DNA of 64,000 nt from Lepagella muris (GCF_004793975.1 NZ_SRYB01000014.1:47622-111621), one strand, 5' to 3'; shown: positions 43,665 through 53,452, numbered from the stretch's first letter. The notes: a model not told the origin generated them from the letters alone. Numbers and translations are program-made.

Positions 43665-43873
43665 CACGAAAAAAATTTACAACCGGACTCCTTAAACTCT
43701 TCTATTTTATCCTGAATATCAGATATGGAGCATTCAAGATAAATAGCCAAACATTCCAAACAAAAGAATGTATCAATATTTTCACCTAACAACTTTTTAT
43801 TTATTCCAATAGTATCTTTATCCAAAGACTTCTTTCCGCACATTATGCAGTTAACCTTTCTACTCATAGTCAT
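43664..43873 (-). CDS. Mini-protein with two CxxC motifs
   Basis: 69 residues: VNCIMCGKKSL near the start and FFCLECLAIYL in the middle give a four-cysteine zinc-ribbon or iron/sulfur-binding knuckle, with a third-site cysteine near the end (SGCKFFS). Its start overlaps the end of brxL by 14 bases (an internal ATG at 43867 would overlap by 8), and it overlaps the cysteine desulfurase start. I do not recognise a named family. The position directly before a desulfurase suggests a sulfur-acceptor or adaptor role, which is inference only. Confidence 0.72.
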   Translation of the reverse strand: MTMSRKVNCIMCGKKSLDKDTIGINKKLLGENIDTFFCLECLAIYLECSISDIQDKIEEFKESGCKFFS

Positions 43874-45293
43874 TTCTAATTAAAAATTTCGGCAAACTCT
43901 TTCCCTTATATTGCGAATCAATCATACCTAATTGTTTAACAATAATCTCTCTCATTTTCACTGCTGGTCTCAGACAATATTTCATAAAATCTCGATGACT
44001 AATATCTCTTACGCTTCTTACATTTGGGAATAGAAGTTTCATATAAGCCGTTGTTATTCTTTTTATTGCCTCAGTATCCCTAGTATCAGCACCATTCATT
44101 TCATATTCCAATAACTCATCCACAATAACCCTATAAGAGGTATCATTTCTAAGCAAATGCATAATTGTAGTGAAATATTCTGAATTTAATGCCCACCCAC
44201 ATATTTTAAGACCTTCGTTCATTCTTGGTATTTCCCAACCCTTAATAAAACCATGAATACGATCAATCAATGCACTTTCTCTAAATACTTCAGGAAGAGA
44301 TTCAAACATACAGGAATATTCATCCATATTTTCTTGAGGTATATTACCAAGCATAATAAAACCAGCATCAGCAACATCATTTTTATCCCCAATTTTAATG
44401 GTTCCTTGCTCCATATACCCTTGTAAAGTTAAAGTCATTTCTTTTGGATTATCAAATTCTATTTTCTGCACTTCGTCAAAGGCAATAAAATCATGATAAA
44501 ACACCAGACCTTCTTCCCTTCGAGCAATGTCATAAAATAACTTTGCTCTTGTTGTTTTACCTGCTGATAAATACCCATATCTACTTAGATTTCCAAATAG
44601 ATAAGACTTTCCTGTACCTTTAGGTGCCAGTTCTATAAGATTCAATCTTTTTTCAACAAATGTAAGAAGACGTTTTATCATTGCTAATTTTTGCTCTTCA
44701 TTGTCATAACCTTTAGCATTATAATCAATTGCACCCAATAATAAATCAATCCATTCATGAACATTAAATTCATTACGAACATCCTTGAAAAATTCCAAGT
44801 CAATATCATACGGACAAAAATTTTTAAAACTAACAAGCTTAATTTTTCCTGGTATTTTATCTTCCGGATATCTATAACCCAATTCCACGACACCCCAAGA
44901 TTCTTTGGCTTTTACTAAATCATCTTTGTATCGATTCCAGATAAAATCTTCTATCAATGTATCTTTTGTTGTAATGCCAAAATCTGGCAATGCAAAGTTT
45001 ACTTCTTGATTTTTTATACTAATATCTATTGATATTCTTGTTAGCAATTTAACTTTTTCTCCTTCAAGAATAATTCTGTTTTTTATATTAATCCACTCAT
45101 TCTTTGAAGGTATATACTCATGAATAAACTGAGTTAGCTCATCCATATCAAAATTACCATCCTCGTCCTCAAACATTTTAAGGAGCCAATCACGAAGGAA
45201 TGATGGCAAACTTAAATCTTTAAAGAAATTACATTTCTGTAAATCTTTATAGACTACCATATCATCAAAATATTCTCTAATTTTAGATTCCAT
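43860..45293 (-). CDS. brxL: BrxL, short form (AAA+ ATPase, no Lon protease part seen)
   Basis: 477 residues. Walker A APKGTGKSYLFGNLS near 224, Walker B FIAFDEVQ near 271, and LGNIPQ and SALIDRIHGFIKGWEIPR as sensor/arginine-finger segments are family features of BrxL. Type 1 BrxL is about 680 residues with a C-terminal Lon-like domain. Here the chain ends soon after the AAA+ part (AVKMREIIVKQLGM), with no visible Ser-Lys protease site. A shorter BrxL group exists, so this need not be damage. BrxL is a DNA-binding hexameric helicase-like factor needed for BREX defence. It lies 16 bases after pglZ. Confidence 0.85.
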   Translation of the reverse strand: MESKIREYFDDMVVYKDLQKCNFFKDLSLPSFLRDWLLKMFEDEDGNFDMDELTQFIHEYIPSKNEWINIKNRIILEGEKVKLLTRISIDISIKNQEVNFALPDFGITTKDTLIEDFIWNRYKDDLVKAKESWGVVELGYRYPEDKIPGKIKLVSFKNFCPYDIDLEFFKDVRNEFNVHEWIDLLLGAIDYNAKGYDNEEQKLAMIKRLLTFVEKRLNLIELAPKGTGKSYLFGNLSRYGYLSAGKTTRAKLFYDIARREEGLVFYHDFIAFDEVQKIEFDNPKEMTLTLQGYMEQGTIKIGDKNDVADAGFIMLGNIPQENMDEYSCMFESLPEVFRESALIDRIHGFIKGWEIPRMNEGLKICGWALNSEYFTTIMHLLRNDTSYRVIVDELLEYEMNGADTRDTEAIKRITTAYMKLLFPNVRSVRDISHRDFMKYCLRPAVKMREIIVKQLGMIDSQYKGKSLPKFLIRNDYE

Positions 45294-45309
45294 ACTATTT
45301 TAATTCAAA

Positions 45310-47592
45310 TTAAGCGAATAAATTTCTTTCATTAGAACCCTCTTTTTTTACTATAAACGATAATCCGCAAACTACAATATTATCGCCATCATATAGATCA
45401 AAAAGATAATTCCCTGATTTTTTTATATCTGGGATTACAAAATCATAATGATATTTCACATCAGATAATTTTGCAGAATAAAATTTACCATTGATTAAAA
45501 TACGATACTGTTCAGACAAAGTAGAAATAAAAAGTTTTATCTCTGCTTTTTTCTTAAAACTAATAAATATAGTCTCATAGCCATCCAGTATATTACATTC
45601 AATTTTTTTATTTTTCTTAGTTACTTCTATTATTGGAATTGCCACTTCTTCTAATGTGGCACCTCCATGAACTTCTACACAAGCTTTCCTACCTCCTTTA
45701 AATCTGTCATAATTAGCAAGACACCAATAACCATTTTCGGATGTTGCAAATTTAGGGATTTCATCTGAATCTGTCATTAAACAACATCTACCCGAATGTA
45801 TTCCTTTTTCTACCATTTCAATTGTATTTTCACTCTCATTTATTACAGCAAGCCGACTAGAACCATGATCCGAAATTAAAAACACTCTTTCAATATTCGG
45901 ATTACTCAGATAAACAACAACTTGTTTAAGCATATTTTCAATTAAATCCAATTCAGATATCAAATGTATTGGAAGTTTATTTTTTGTATAATCAAATCTA
46001 TTAACACCTCCATGTTTTAGTTCATCGAGATCCTTAATATCCAATACATCAACACCATGTTGCTTAAAAATTTCTTTAAAATCTTTATTGAAACATGTCA
46101 ATGAAGGCAGTTCGCATCTTGCAACATTAATTTTTAAATTTAATCCCAATTGTGCGCATTTTACTTGAATAAAACTCAAGTATTCTACACCCATTGCATC
46201 AACAAAAAAAGTAATTGCTTTTGAAAAATTTAATGAATTAACAAAAAAAGAACGTGGGTTCAAGCAAGCATTATAATCTCGTTCAATTGCTTGTTTGTCA
46301 ACGATATTCTTATGAGATTCACTAATCAAATTAATTATTTTCAAATACTTATAATTTAAAAAATATTCATCTAACAAACAATTATTAAAATTATATTTCT
46401 GCATATATGCTTTTAAATCCGGATAAATCAAATTTAAAATATCAATCAATCTTTCTCTTGATAAGACTCTTGAGTTTATGGCAATATGCTCAAATATATA
46501 TTCCTTTTCAATCATGCTATTATCCGTAAGATAGAATAATGCATTATCCTTTTTAGAATATAATCTTTTACAAAAATCCACAATTTCCTCTGTATAATTA
46601 GAAAAATTCTTCAATATGGACTTACGTTGACAATACAAATTATTAAATAACATTCTATCCTTAATATCAAAATCAAGAATAGCATTAAATATTAACTTTG
46701 TAAAATCCTCTACACTTTTGGACTTCTCCACAACATATGATAAATAATCATTGGACGAAATACCAAAAGTTTTTATCGCTAGAAAAAATACCCATTTCTC
46801 ATATTTTTCAGCATTTGCAAAATCTCTAACCCACAGGTGTAAATTCTGTTTACCTCCAAATTTCATATTAATAATATCATCCCATCCTCTTTCTGAAATA
46901 TCTTCAAGAATATTTCCCCAAAATGCATCATTTTCTTCATCAATCCGTAATGTCGCAAAACGTGAATCTAATTTTACAACTCCTTCATAAGCAGAATTTC
47001 GTTCATGAATTTCAAAAATACTATCAGGAAATTCATGTCGCTTGTGTTTTGTTTCAATTAAAATTTCATTTAATCCAATCAGTTCAATCAATTTAGATAT
47101 TTGATTTATTCCATAAGTATTAGTTTCATAAAACTTAGCTAAAGACTTATTAATTAATGTCAATTTTATCGGTTTGCAATCATCACACATCGCAATATAA
47201 GCTCCCCGATCAACAATCCGAGGATCTTGCAACTTAATATATTGATCACATGCAACCAAAATAATTATTACTTTATTTTGTGGTACGATTTCCAATATAT
47301 TTCGCAACATCAAATTCATAATGTCACTTCCTAATAATTTCAGAAACGTAGATATTCCATATAAAAAAGTAATATCTTTATTTTTGGAAATTGAATTAAG
47401 TAATTTATCAAATAATGGCATAGAATCCACTGACGCAAAATCTCCCATATCAATAAATTTTATATTCCCAATTTCAAAATAATTTTTAAGTTCAACAAGA
47501 TCGTCTGCCTTTGAAACATTAACAATACGCGGCATAATATCTGTAGAATTAAGATATTTTTCAATCTTTATTTTAACTTGTTCTAAAGTCAT
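45310..47592 (-). CDS. pglZ: PglZ, alkaline phosphatase-superfamily BREX protein
   Basis: 760 residues from the ATG at 47592, or 785 from an upstream TTG at 47667. The C-terminal half is the PglZ domain: FFVDAMGVEYLSFI (metal-binding Asp), a FLISDHGSSRLAV metal-binding segment near 575, GRCC, and HGGATLEEVAIPIIEV, a hallmark of PglZ. The N-terminal half is less conserved (KNKDITFLYGISTFLKLL... VIIILVACDQY). PglZ is the signature gene of all BREX types; its exact reaction is debated but involves metal-dependent hydrolysis. It is separated from brxC by about 235-310 bases, an unusually wide gap for this operon. Confidence 0.88.
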   Translation of the reverse strand: MTLEQVKIKIEKYLNSTDIMPRIVNVSKADDLVELKNYFEIGNIKFIDMGDFASVDSMPLFDKLLNSISKNKDITFLYGISTFLKLLGSDIMNLMLRNILEIVPQNKVIIILVACDQYIKLQDPRIVDRGAYIAMCDDCKPIKLTLINKSLAKFYETNTYGINQISKLIELIGLNEILIETKHKRHEFPDSIFEIHERNSAYEGVVKLDSRFATLRIDEENDAFWGNILEDISERGWDDIINMKFGGKQNLHLWVRDFANAEKYEKWVFFLAIKTFGISSNDYLSYVVEKSKSVEDFTKLIFNAILDFDIKDRMLFNNLYCQRKSILKNFSNYTEEIVDFCKRLYSKKDNALFYLTDNSMIEKEYIFEHIAINSRVLSRERLIDILNLIYPDLKAYMQKYNFNNCLLDEYFLNYKYLKIINLISESHKNIVDKQAIERDYNACLNPRSFFVNSLNFSKAITFFVDAMGVEYLSFIQVKCAQLGLNLKINVARCELPSLTCFNKDFKEIFKQHGVDVLDIKDLDELKHGGVNRFDYTKNKLPIHLISELDLIENMLKQVVVYLSNPNIERVFLISDHGSSRLAVINESENTIEMVEKGIHSGRCCLMTDSDEIPKFATSENGYWCLANYDRFKGGRKACVEVHGGATLEEVAIPIIEVTKKNKKIECNILDGYETIFISFKKKAEIKLFISTLSEQYRILINGKFYSAKLSDVKYHYDFVIPDIKKSGNYLFDLYDGDNIVVCGLSFIVKKEGSNERNLFA

Positions 47593-47667
47593 AACCAATT
47601 TATATAAATATGAATTACCTAACCCTATTTCATGTATTAAAATTTCATTTTTTTGAGAATTTTGCAA

Positions 47668-47902
47668 TTATCTAAATTTTAATACCTCAATTGACATCTG
47701 CAAAACATTCAAAAACGACTTGTTAAAGTTTATCAAACAACGTTTTCCTCTGTATATTTTAATGCTTTTGGAGCAAGGAATTAGCAGTATAACAAGTACA
47801 CTTCCTTTTCCTAACTCCAAAATCATTCATTATAGATATATGATAAACATCAACAATTTATTTTGCTGATAATAAAACTAAAAATTTCACTATCACTAAC
47901 AA
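47668..47902 (-). other. Unexplained gap inside the brxC-pglZ interval
   Basis: 235 to 310 bases (depending on the pglZ start) separate brxC and pglZ, whereas all other neighbours in the operon touch or overlap. On the coding strand I see only a 24-codon ORF starting ATGAATGATTTTGG (about 47828 leftward) and no clear promoter, hairpin or repeat. It may contain an internal promoter for pglZ-brxL. Confidence 0.4.
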
Positions 47903-50900
47903 TCAGCTGTTGATTATTTCAATTCCTACAGTCATATTATTTTTAATCATATCTTTCAAATATGATTTAACTTCATCTGCATTCATTTCGTCAATTTTAG
48001 AGAAAGCCTTTTGATAACCTCCTTCAGAGTATTTTTTCTCTGCCAAGCTATTAAGTTTTTGCTTAATAATCGTAATACTTGTCATCCAATCATAAGGAGA
48101 AGCAGATATATATTTTCTTAAATATGTCTTCACTTCTTCAATATTAGAAAGTATAGTAACCAATTGTCCAATAATATGTACTCGGAAAGCATTATTACGC
48201 TCATTGGAATCTGCAAGTATATTAAAAAATGTCGCATTTTCCAACTTAGTTATAGCTTCTTCAACCGATCTCATATCTGTTGGACGGTTCACCGTGGCAA
48301 ATACTTTAATATATTCTCTCAATTGTGATTCAGACAGCATACATAAGATTGGCATACTATACCTTTCTGACCAATCTTTAGGAGAATCTGTGCCAGTTTT
48401 ATCTTGCCATAATTGTCTCAACTTTTGTGATCCAAGTTGCTTTTTCAAATCCTCAATTATAGAAAACAACTGATTTAGATACAAAATTTTATCAAGTTTA
48501 AAACTTCCTATTGGCAACTTAGAGAAAATCTCATCAACTTCTATATCAGAGAAATCTGATAATTCAATTGCATATATTTCTCTAAAAAATTTACGTTGAT
48601 TGTCACAAAAAGCAATAAAACTATCTCCATACTTTTTAATATACGAAAGAAATAATTGAAGTTTATCTGTATGCAAACTACCATTATTCATCAAATCAAG
48701 CAACATGGACAGGAACTGCTGCAATTCTCCCACTTCATTTTTGACAGCTGCAAATGGAAAGCGAAGTCTTTTACATTTTTCAATCCAATGTTCAAAAGTT
48801 TCTGATAATTTTTTTGTTTTACCGATATAAGGAGTTGAAGCAAGAATCACTTCATATTCCAATATCACTTCCGTAATTTTAGAATCAACAGTTTCTTTTT
48901 TCCAAACCCAAGCAGCGGCATCCGCATCAAATTTCTGGCGAACAACATTAATATATTGACCACCGTCTTCTATTTTTTCAGCTAACTCAGGAAGACGACC
49001 TTGTGCAAAAACTGATAAATATTCAATCATTCCTTTTTTGCAATTATCAATTGAAAATAATATTGCAAGGTCTGAATGAAGTTTCGGTTTTTCCATACAT
49101 AATCTACCTATTTCAATAGCTATTTCATTATCTGACTTAACAGAATTTATATTATTAGCAAGGTCACAATATAATTTTATTACATGTGAAACAAAATCTT
49201 CTTCTGTATTTATATTAACAGAATCCAAAATCCTATCTAATGTCCATATTGGAAAAATCAAGTGTTTCATTTTAGATCTTATGTTATCACGTGCTTGTTC
49301 AATTGTAGAACACATTGATTTTGGGATATGGAAAGCTGAAGATGTGGCATCAACAAATGCCTTCTCTTCCTTGCTCATCGTAACAATATATTTATCCCTA
49401 TACCTTGGAATTGGAGTAATATCATTTTTTATCACCTCCTCAATCATCTCTTGCATTTTAGAGACACTTAGCTCATCTCTATTTAAGCTATCACTCCAAC
49501 TATATTTTCCATTCACATACTCTTTGAGGATAAACCCCATTATAAATGCAGTTAAGTTACATGGTAAAAACGCAAATGGAGAAGCCTGTAACAATTCATA
49601 AATACGCATAATTGATATTCTACCATCTTCATTCAACGTTCTCTCAATTAACTCTTTTACTTCTATTTTTATTTGAGAAATAAGTGTGCTTGGATTTTTT
49701 ATCCAATAATTCTCATTTTTCCACGCACCTGCTAAAGCCACTTCAAGTTTAGTGTTATTACTTGGGGAATTATACAGATTTCTTGTTTTTTCATTAACAC
49801 CACATTCAACACCAAGTTTTAACGAAGTCGACAACCACAAACTTGAAGTCACATTCATGTGTTCCAAACCCAAACGATATCGCTTAAGACAAATATGACG
49901 TAATTCCTCTATTAAGGAATCCAGATTAGCTAAAGTTGCACCATTTGGATTCTCTACATCGCAAATAACAATTCTGCCTTTTCCTATATTTGTCTTCCAA
50001 TCAGAAATAATCTTATTAGCATAATTTTGATATGTAGTTGCCATGCTTTTATCTTTTCCCTGATAATATGCAGCTTGAGCAGAATTATCTACCCATTCAT
50101 CAAATTTATTATCGGAAAATAAAGTTCGACTACAATCAATCACTATAACATTTGAATCAATGTTACGATTATACAAATCTATAATTTTTCGAGATATTGT
50201 GGTAGCCTCACTAGGATTTTTAGCAAATGTCGCAATTGCATAAATATGCCTATTATCAGATTCTGCCTTCGACTGAATTTGATTAAATTTTAAATCCAAA
50301 TTAAATGCGGTTGCATTATCAATACGATAACGTAATTTCAGCATATTTGGAATTTCCAGAACATCATTAAATTGTTCTAATTCAATAATATCAGTTGTTC
50401 GTTTATTCAAAAACAACTTCTTCTTTTCATCAATCTGAGAAGAATCAAATTCGCCATTTAGGACAGCAAATATTTCATTATCACGTCCAATTTTCTTCTT
50501 AAATAATACCCTATCCCTCACAAGTTTTTCAGCACAACGGGCAGCCTCTCCATTTTCAAGATCAGATCCTTCAAATACCATATTGATATTTTCTTCATTA
50601 GGCAATAGAATCTCAACTGCATAATTTGTCTTAACCGCTAATGCTTGCAATAACAATACAGCTTTAAGAATCCTTTTTTCGGTATTATCAAGAGTGCCAG
50701 CCAATCTTGAATAATTATCCAAGATTAATCTAATATTAGGAGTCAAAGCATCCCTATCACTTTCATAAAAATAACTCCACAAAAAATCCACTGAAAGAAA
50801 TGGATTTTCTGATTCTGGTCCAACATTATCAATAAACCATTGAAATGTCTTAATATCAGAATCTTCAATTCTATTTTTAATAAAATTAAACATACTTCTT

Positions 50901-52066
50901 TGATTAGAATTAAAAGATGCCGATATATGCTTAAGGATATATGCAGAATAAGGATGTATTGGTAATATTCCCCTCAATTCATTATCCTTAATTCCCACTT
51001 TATTCTTTATTTTTCTTCTTGAATCGCATGTACGAAATTGTAAATCTTCTACTATTTCATTCCATTCATCTTCCAATATCTCTTTTTTCTTAAGTGCAGC
51101 ACCCATCAGTTGAAATGCTGTATTTTCCGGCAATTCAATCTGATTCGTAGGCTTAATGAACCTACCCATTGTTTTATTTCGTATAGACTCTTCAAGCAGA
51201 CCTTCACTTTTATGAGTGACTGGAATAAAACAAAATTTATCAGTTTGACTTAATTCTATTATTTCTTGGAATCCCGTAAGTCTATTGCGATTGTTAATCA
51301 AATACTCAGTAAATTCATCCCAAATAAAAATTAATCCGGACAAGTTATTTTCTTCAATAACATGATGAATCCAATTACAGAGACCTTTGGGATCAAGAGA
51401 AAATGCCCTAATCTGTTTTTCATTTGCAACCTTGAAAATTTTCCTCATTAGTTCCTGTAGTGCAATTCCCTCAAAATCTTGAAGATTATTTATTATGGCA
51501 TCCACATCACAACCAAAAAGGTCTGCATAACTTCCTTTGACATAAATTTCAAAACTTGCTTTATTTTCTGGATCAGAAAGGTATCTTATAACAGATGTTT
51601 TTAATGCATCTATACCTACATTATTTATACCTTCATCTTTCAATGCAGATTCAATACTTTCTTGGATAGCTAAGATTAAGTCATTGTCACTATTTATAGA
51701 CGAAGAACCATATCTATGGACAACAATAATTTTTCCATTCTGCTTTGCAAGAATAAATTTCTTTTTCAAATCAGAATTCAGTGTGGCATATTCGTCAAAA
51801 TATGCTTCTGTTTCCTCTAAATTCGCTTCCAATAGTTTCTTTAGAGTAATTACTGCATGTGACTTACCTGTCCCATAAGACCCCTCAACCCAAATATTTA
51901 ATTTACTTGAACGGTTTAAGACATTTACTACATTTGTTATTAGCTTCACAAAAGAATCATGCGGAAAGAATTTTTTCCACAAATCTGGTTCTTTTTTAAT
52001 TATATCACTATTAACCGCAGGAAAATAATCTGGGTCAATATCAAAATATTCACTATATTTATTCAT
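47903..52066 (-). CDS. brxC: BrxC/PglY-family large ATPase
   Basis: 1387 residues. Walker A VEGSYGTGKSHA near 62 and Walker B LIFIWDEFTEYL near 247 sit in the N-terminal third. The remainder is long, helical and lacks other catalytic signatures, as in BrxC/PglY (formerly DUF499-like). BrxC is required for both modification and defence in characterised BREX systems. Its start is two bases after the stop of the BrxP remnant, so the two were translationally coupled. The frame is fully open, so the protein is probably functional. A diverged paralogue begins at position 778. Confidence 0.88.
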   Translation of the reverse strand: MNKYSEYFDIDPDYFPAVNSDIIKKEPDLWKKFFPHDSFVKLITNVVNVLNRSSKLNIWVEGSYGTGKSHAVITLKKLLEANLEETEAYFDEYATLNSDLKKKFILAKQNGKIIVVHRYGSSSINSDNDLILAIQESIESALKDEGINNVGIDALKTSVIRYLSDPENKASFEIYVKGSYADLFGCDVDAIINNLQDFEGIALQELMRKIFKVANEKQIRAFSLDPKGLCNWIHHVIEENNLSGLIFIWDEFTEYLINNRNRLTGFQEIIELSQTDKFCFIPVTHKSEGLLEESIRNKTMGRFIKPTNQIELPENTAFQLMGAALKKKEILEDEWNEIVEDLQFRTCDSRRKIKNKVGIKDNELRGILPIHPYSAYILKHISASFNSNQRSMFNFIKNRIEDSDIKTFQWFIDNVGPESENPFLSVDFLWSYFYESDRDALTPNIRLILDNYSRLAGTLDNTEKRILKAVLLLQALAVKTNYAVEILLPNEENINMVFEGSDLENGEAARCAEKLVRDRVLFKKKIGRDNEIFAVLNGEFDSSQIDEKKKLFLNKRTTDIIELEQFNDVLEIPNMLKLRYRIDNATAFNLDLKFNQIQSKAESDNRHIYAIATFAKNPSEATTISRKIIDLYNRNIDSNVIVIDCSRTLFSDNKFDEWVDNSAQAAYYQGKDKSMATTYQNYANKIISDWKTNIGKGRIVICDVENPNGATLANLDSLIEELRHICLKRYRLGLEHMNVTSSLWLSTSLKLGVECGVNEKTRNLYNSPSNNTKLEVALAGAWKNENYWIKNPSTLISQIKIEVKELIERTLNEDGRISIMRIYELLQASPFAFLPCNLTAFIMGFILKEYVNGKYSWSDSLNRDELSVSKMQEMIEEVIKNDITPIPRYRDKYIVTMSKEEKAFVDATSSAFHIPKSMCSTIEQARDNIRSKMKHLIFPIWTLDRILDSVNINTEEDFVSHVIKLYCDLANNINSVKSDNEIAIEIGRLCMEKPKLHSDLAILFSIDNCKKGMIEYLSVFAQGRLPELAEKIEDGGQYINVVRQKFDADAAAWVWKKETVDSKITEVILEYEVILASTPYIGKTKKLSETFEHWIEKCKRLRFPFAAVKNEVGELQQFLSMLLDLMNNGSLHTDKLQLFLSYIKKYGDSFIAFCDNQRKFFREIYAIELSDFSDIEVDEIFSKLPIGSFKLDKILYLNQLFSIIEDLKKQLGSQKLRQLWQDKTGTDSPKDWSERYSMPILCMLSESQLREYIKVFATVNRPTDMRSVEEAITKLENATFFNILADSNERNNAFRVHIIGQLVTILSNIEEVKTYLRKYISASPYDWMTSITIIKQKLNSLAEKKYSEGGYQKAFSKIDEMNADEVKSYLKDMIKNNMTVGIEIINS

Positions 52067-52068
52067 GA

Positions 52069-52692
52069 TTAAAATAGATTAAGAATATCATCTGACGACT
52101 TATCTTCACGAAGATTGATATTATCAAGATCAAGTGTAAAAGATACAGAAATAAATTCGGAATAATTGATTGAGAGTCCATTCAAAATATTTATCATTTC
52201 ATCTCTTTTTAGTCCAAAAATTCTTGTTGGACTAATACCATCTCTATCTATTGAGTCATTAAGCAAATCAGTTAAAGTAAACTGATAATATCTATCACAC
52301 GCTTCAGCAAATTTGTATAATCCATACAGAATAACCCTAGAATCAGGATCATTCCAAGCTATTCGTCGTATTGAATTCAGATGTCTCTTGTCATTTTTTA
52401 GATTCCAATCACATAGACCGAGTCCTAATTCTTTCCCTAAAATTTTGTTTGAAATGAAAATATTTTTAAATGCAGATACTACATGGGTTTGTACATTTTT
52501 TGTTTCATTTTCAAGCATACTCTTAATCATTTCTGGAGTATAGTCTATATCAAAAGATACAGATTTAACCCACCAATTAAACTGAGCTGAATATACCAAA
52601 TTTTCAACAATCAGTCCCCATGCTACAGCATTGTCACATCCCAATTTGGCAATTAATTTTCCAAAAGGAGTTATTGATTTCTTTTCTACAAT
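52069..52692 (-). pseudogene. C-terminal remnant of a second BrxP-like protein
   Basis: The frame is open from a stop at 52695 to 52069 (about 207 residues) with no credible start; the only candidate is an internal TTG at 52644. The residues align by eye with the last third of the BrxP-like protein at 1235-3754: FGKLIAK against LAKLLSN, NAVAWGLIVENLVYSAQFNWWVK against NLIWEIVWINLSYNSFIVNWYTK, VVSAFKNIF against AVYQLRRTL, and DNINLREDKS against DNITLRDDLS near the ends. The PP-loop and [4Fe-4S] parts (about 600 residues) are missing, cut off where the sensor kinase fragment begins. DUF4007 is the closest family name I can suggest. Confidence 0.72.
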
Positions 52693-53414
52693 CTACCCAT
52701 TGAGACAGCACTCTTGGAAGCTCCTATAGCCATACGGTCGTTGTGGGCATATATAAGATTGGTATGCGGATAGATTCTCAGCAGGGAATCCACAATATGG
52801 GCAGCCTCCGATTCTTTCCAGTTGCCTGATATCGACGTCAATACCTTTACGTTGGGATAAGATGAGAGAGTCTGCTGAAATCCTTCGTGACGCTTCTTTG
52901 TAGGTGTCATCGTTCTGACCCCCTCTATCTCTATCACGTTGATATTATCTTTCAGAATAGACCGGGCATATTCCGCTGCTGATTTCCCCAGCACATAATT
53001 GTCTACCTCCATGTGGGCCGTTACATCCAGATTGTCAATACCACGGTCATACGTCACAACCGGGATTCCCCGCTGCATAGCCTCCTTCACTATCGGGGCT
53101 ATTGAATCACCCTCAGTAGGAGAAACCAGTATTATATCAAAATCATTATCAATGAAGTATCTCAAATCCGCCACCTGTTTTTGCGGACTGTCATCTGCCG
53201 AAAGAATCTCCATCTCCACATCATCATACATCAATGCCTCCCGACGTAGTTCGCCGTTCATCTTCATACGCCAGTCATCGTTGCTGCATTGCGACACGCC
53301 TATCTTATACTCTGCCTCACTCTTCTTTCCACAACCTGTGAGGAATAAGAATAGAATCAAAAATACAAGATACAATTTTCGCTGAATTAAGATTTCTTTC
53401 AATAAGTTATACAT
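52686..53414 (-). pseudogene. Truncated hybrid two-component sensor, periplasmic sugar-binding N-terminus only
   Basis: 242 residues from the ATG at 53414 (a TTG at 53447 is less likely). A membrane-targeting segment (LYLVFLILFLFLTGC) precedes a type I periplasmic-binding fold: YKIGVSQCSNDDWRMKMNGEL, DNDFDIILVSPTEGDSIAPIV, PVVTYDRGID and NLIYAHNDRMAIGASKSA. In Bacteroides, this domain begins hybrid sensors such as the fructose-binding BT1754 type next to fructan loci, which are about 1,300 residues with kinase, receiver and AraC domains. Here the sequence stops at about 52690, before the end of the second lobe. All signalling domains are missing, so the adjacent fructan locus has lost its usual activator here. 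Confidence 0.82.
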
Positions 53415-53444
53415 GATACGATTTATTGTTGATCTCCAATGCCA

Positions 53445-53452
53445 CAAAGATA
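53445..53452 (-). promoter_or_regulatory. -7 box TATCTTTG upstream of the truncated sensor
   Basis: On the minus strand TATCTTTG ends about 31 bases before the ATG at 53414. It is the nearest recognisable promoter upstream of the brxP remnant, brxC and pglZ, so transcripts of those genes may now start here. Confidence 0.4.

Noticed and set aside
52660..52720. Insertion sequence at the sensor/brxP joint
   Set aside because: No transposase ORF, terminal inverted repeats or target duplication were found near the joint.
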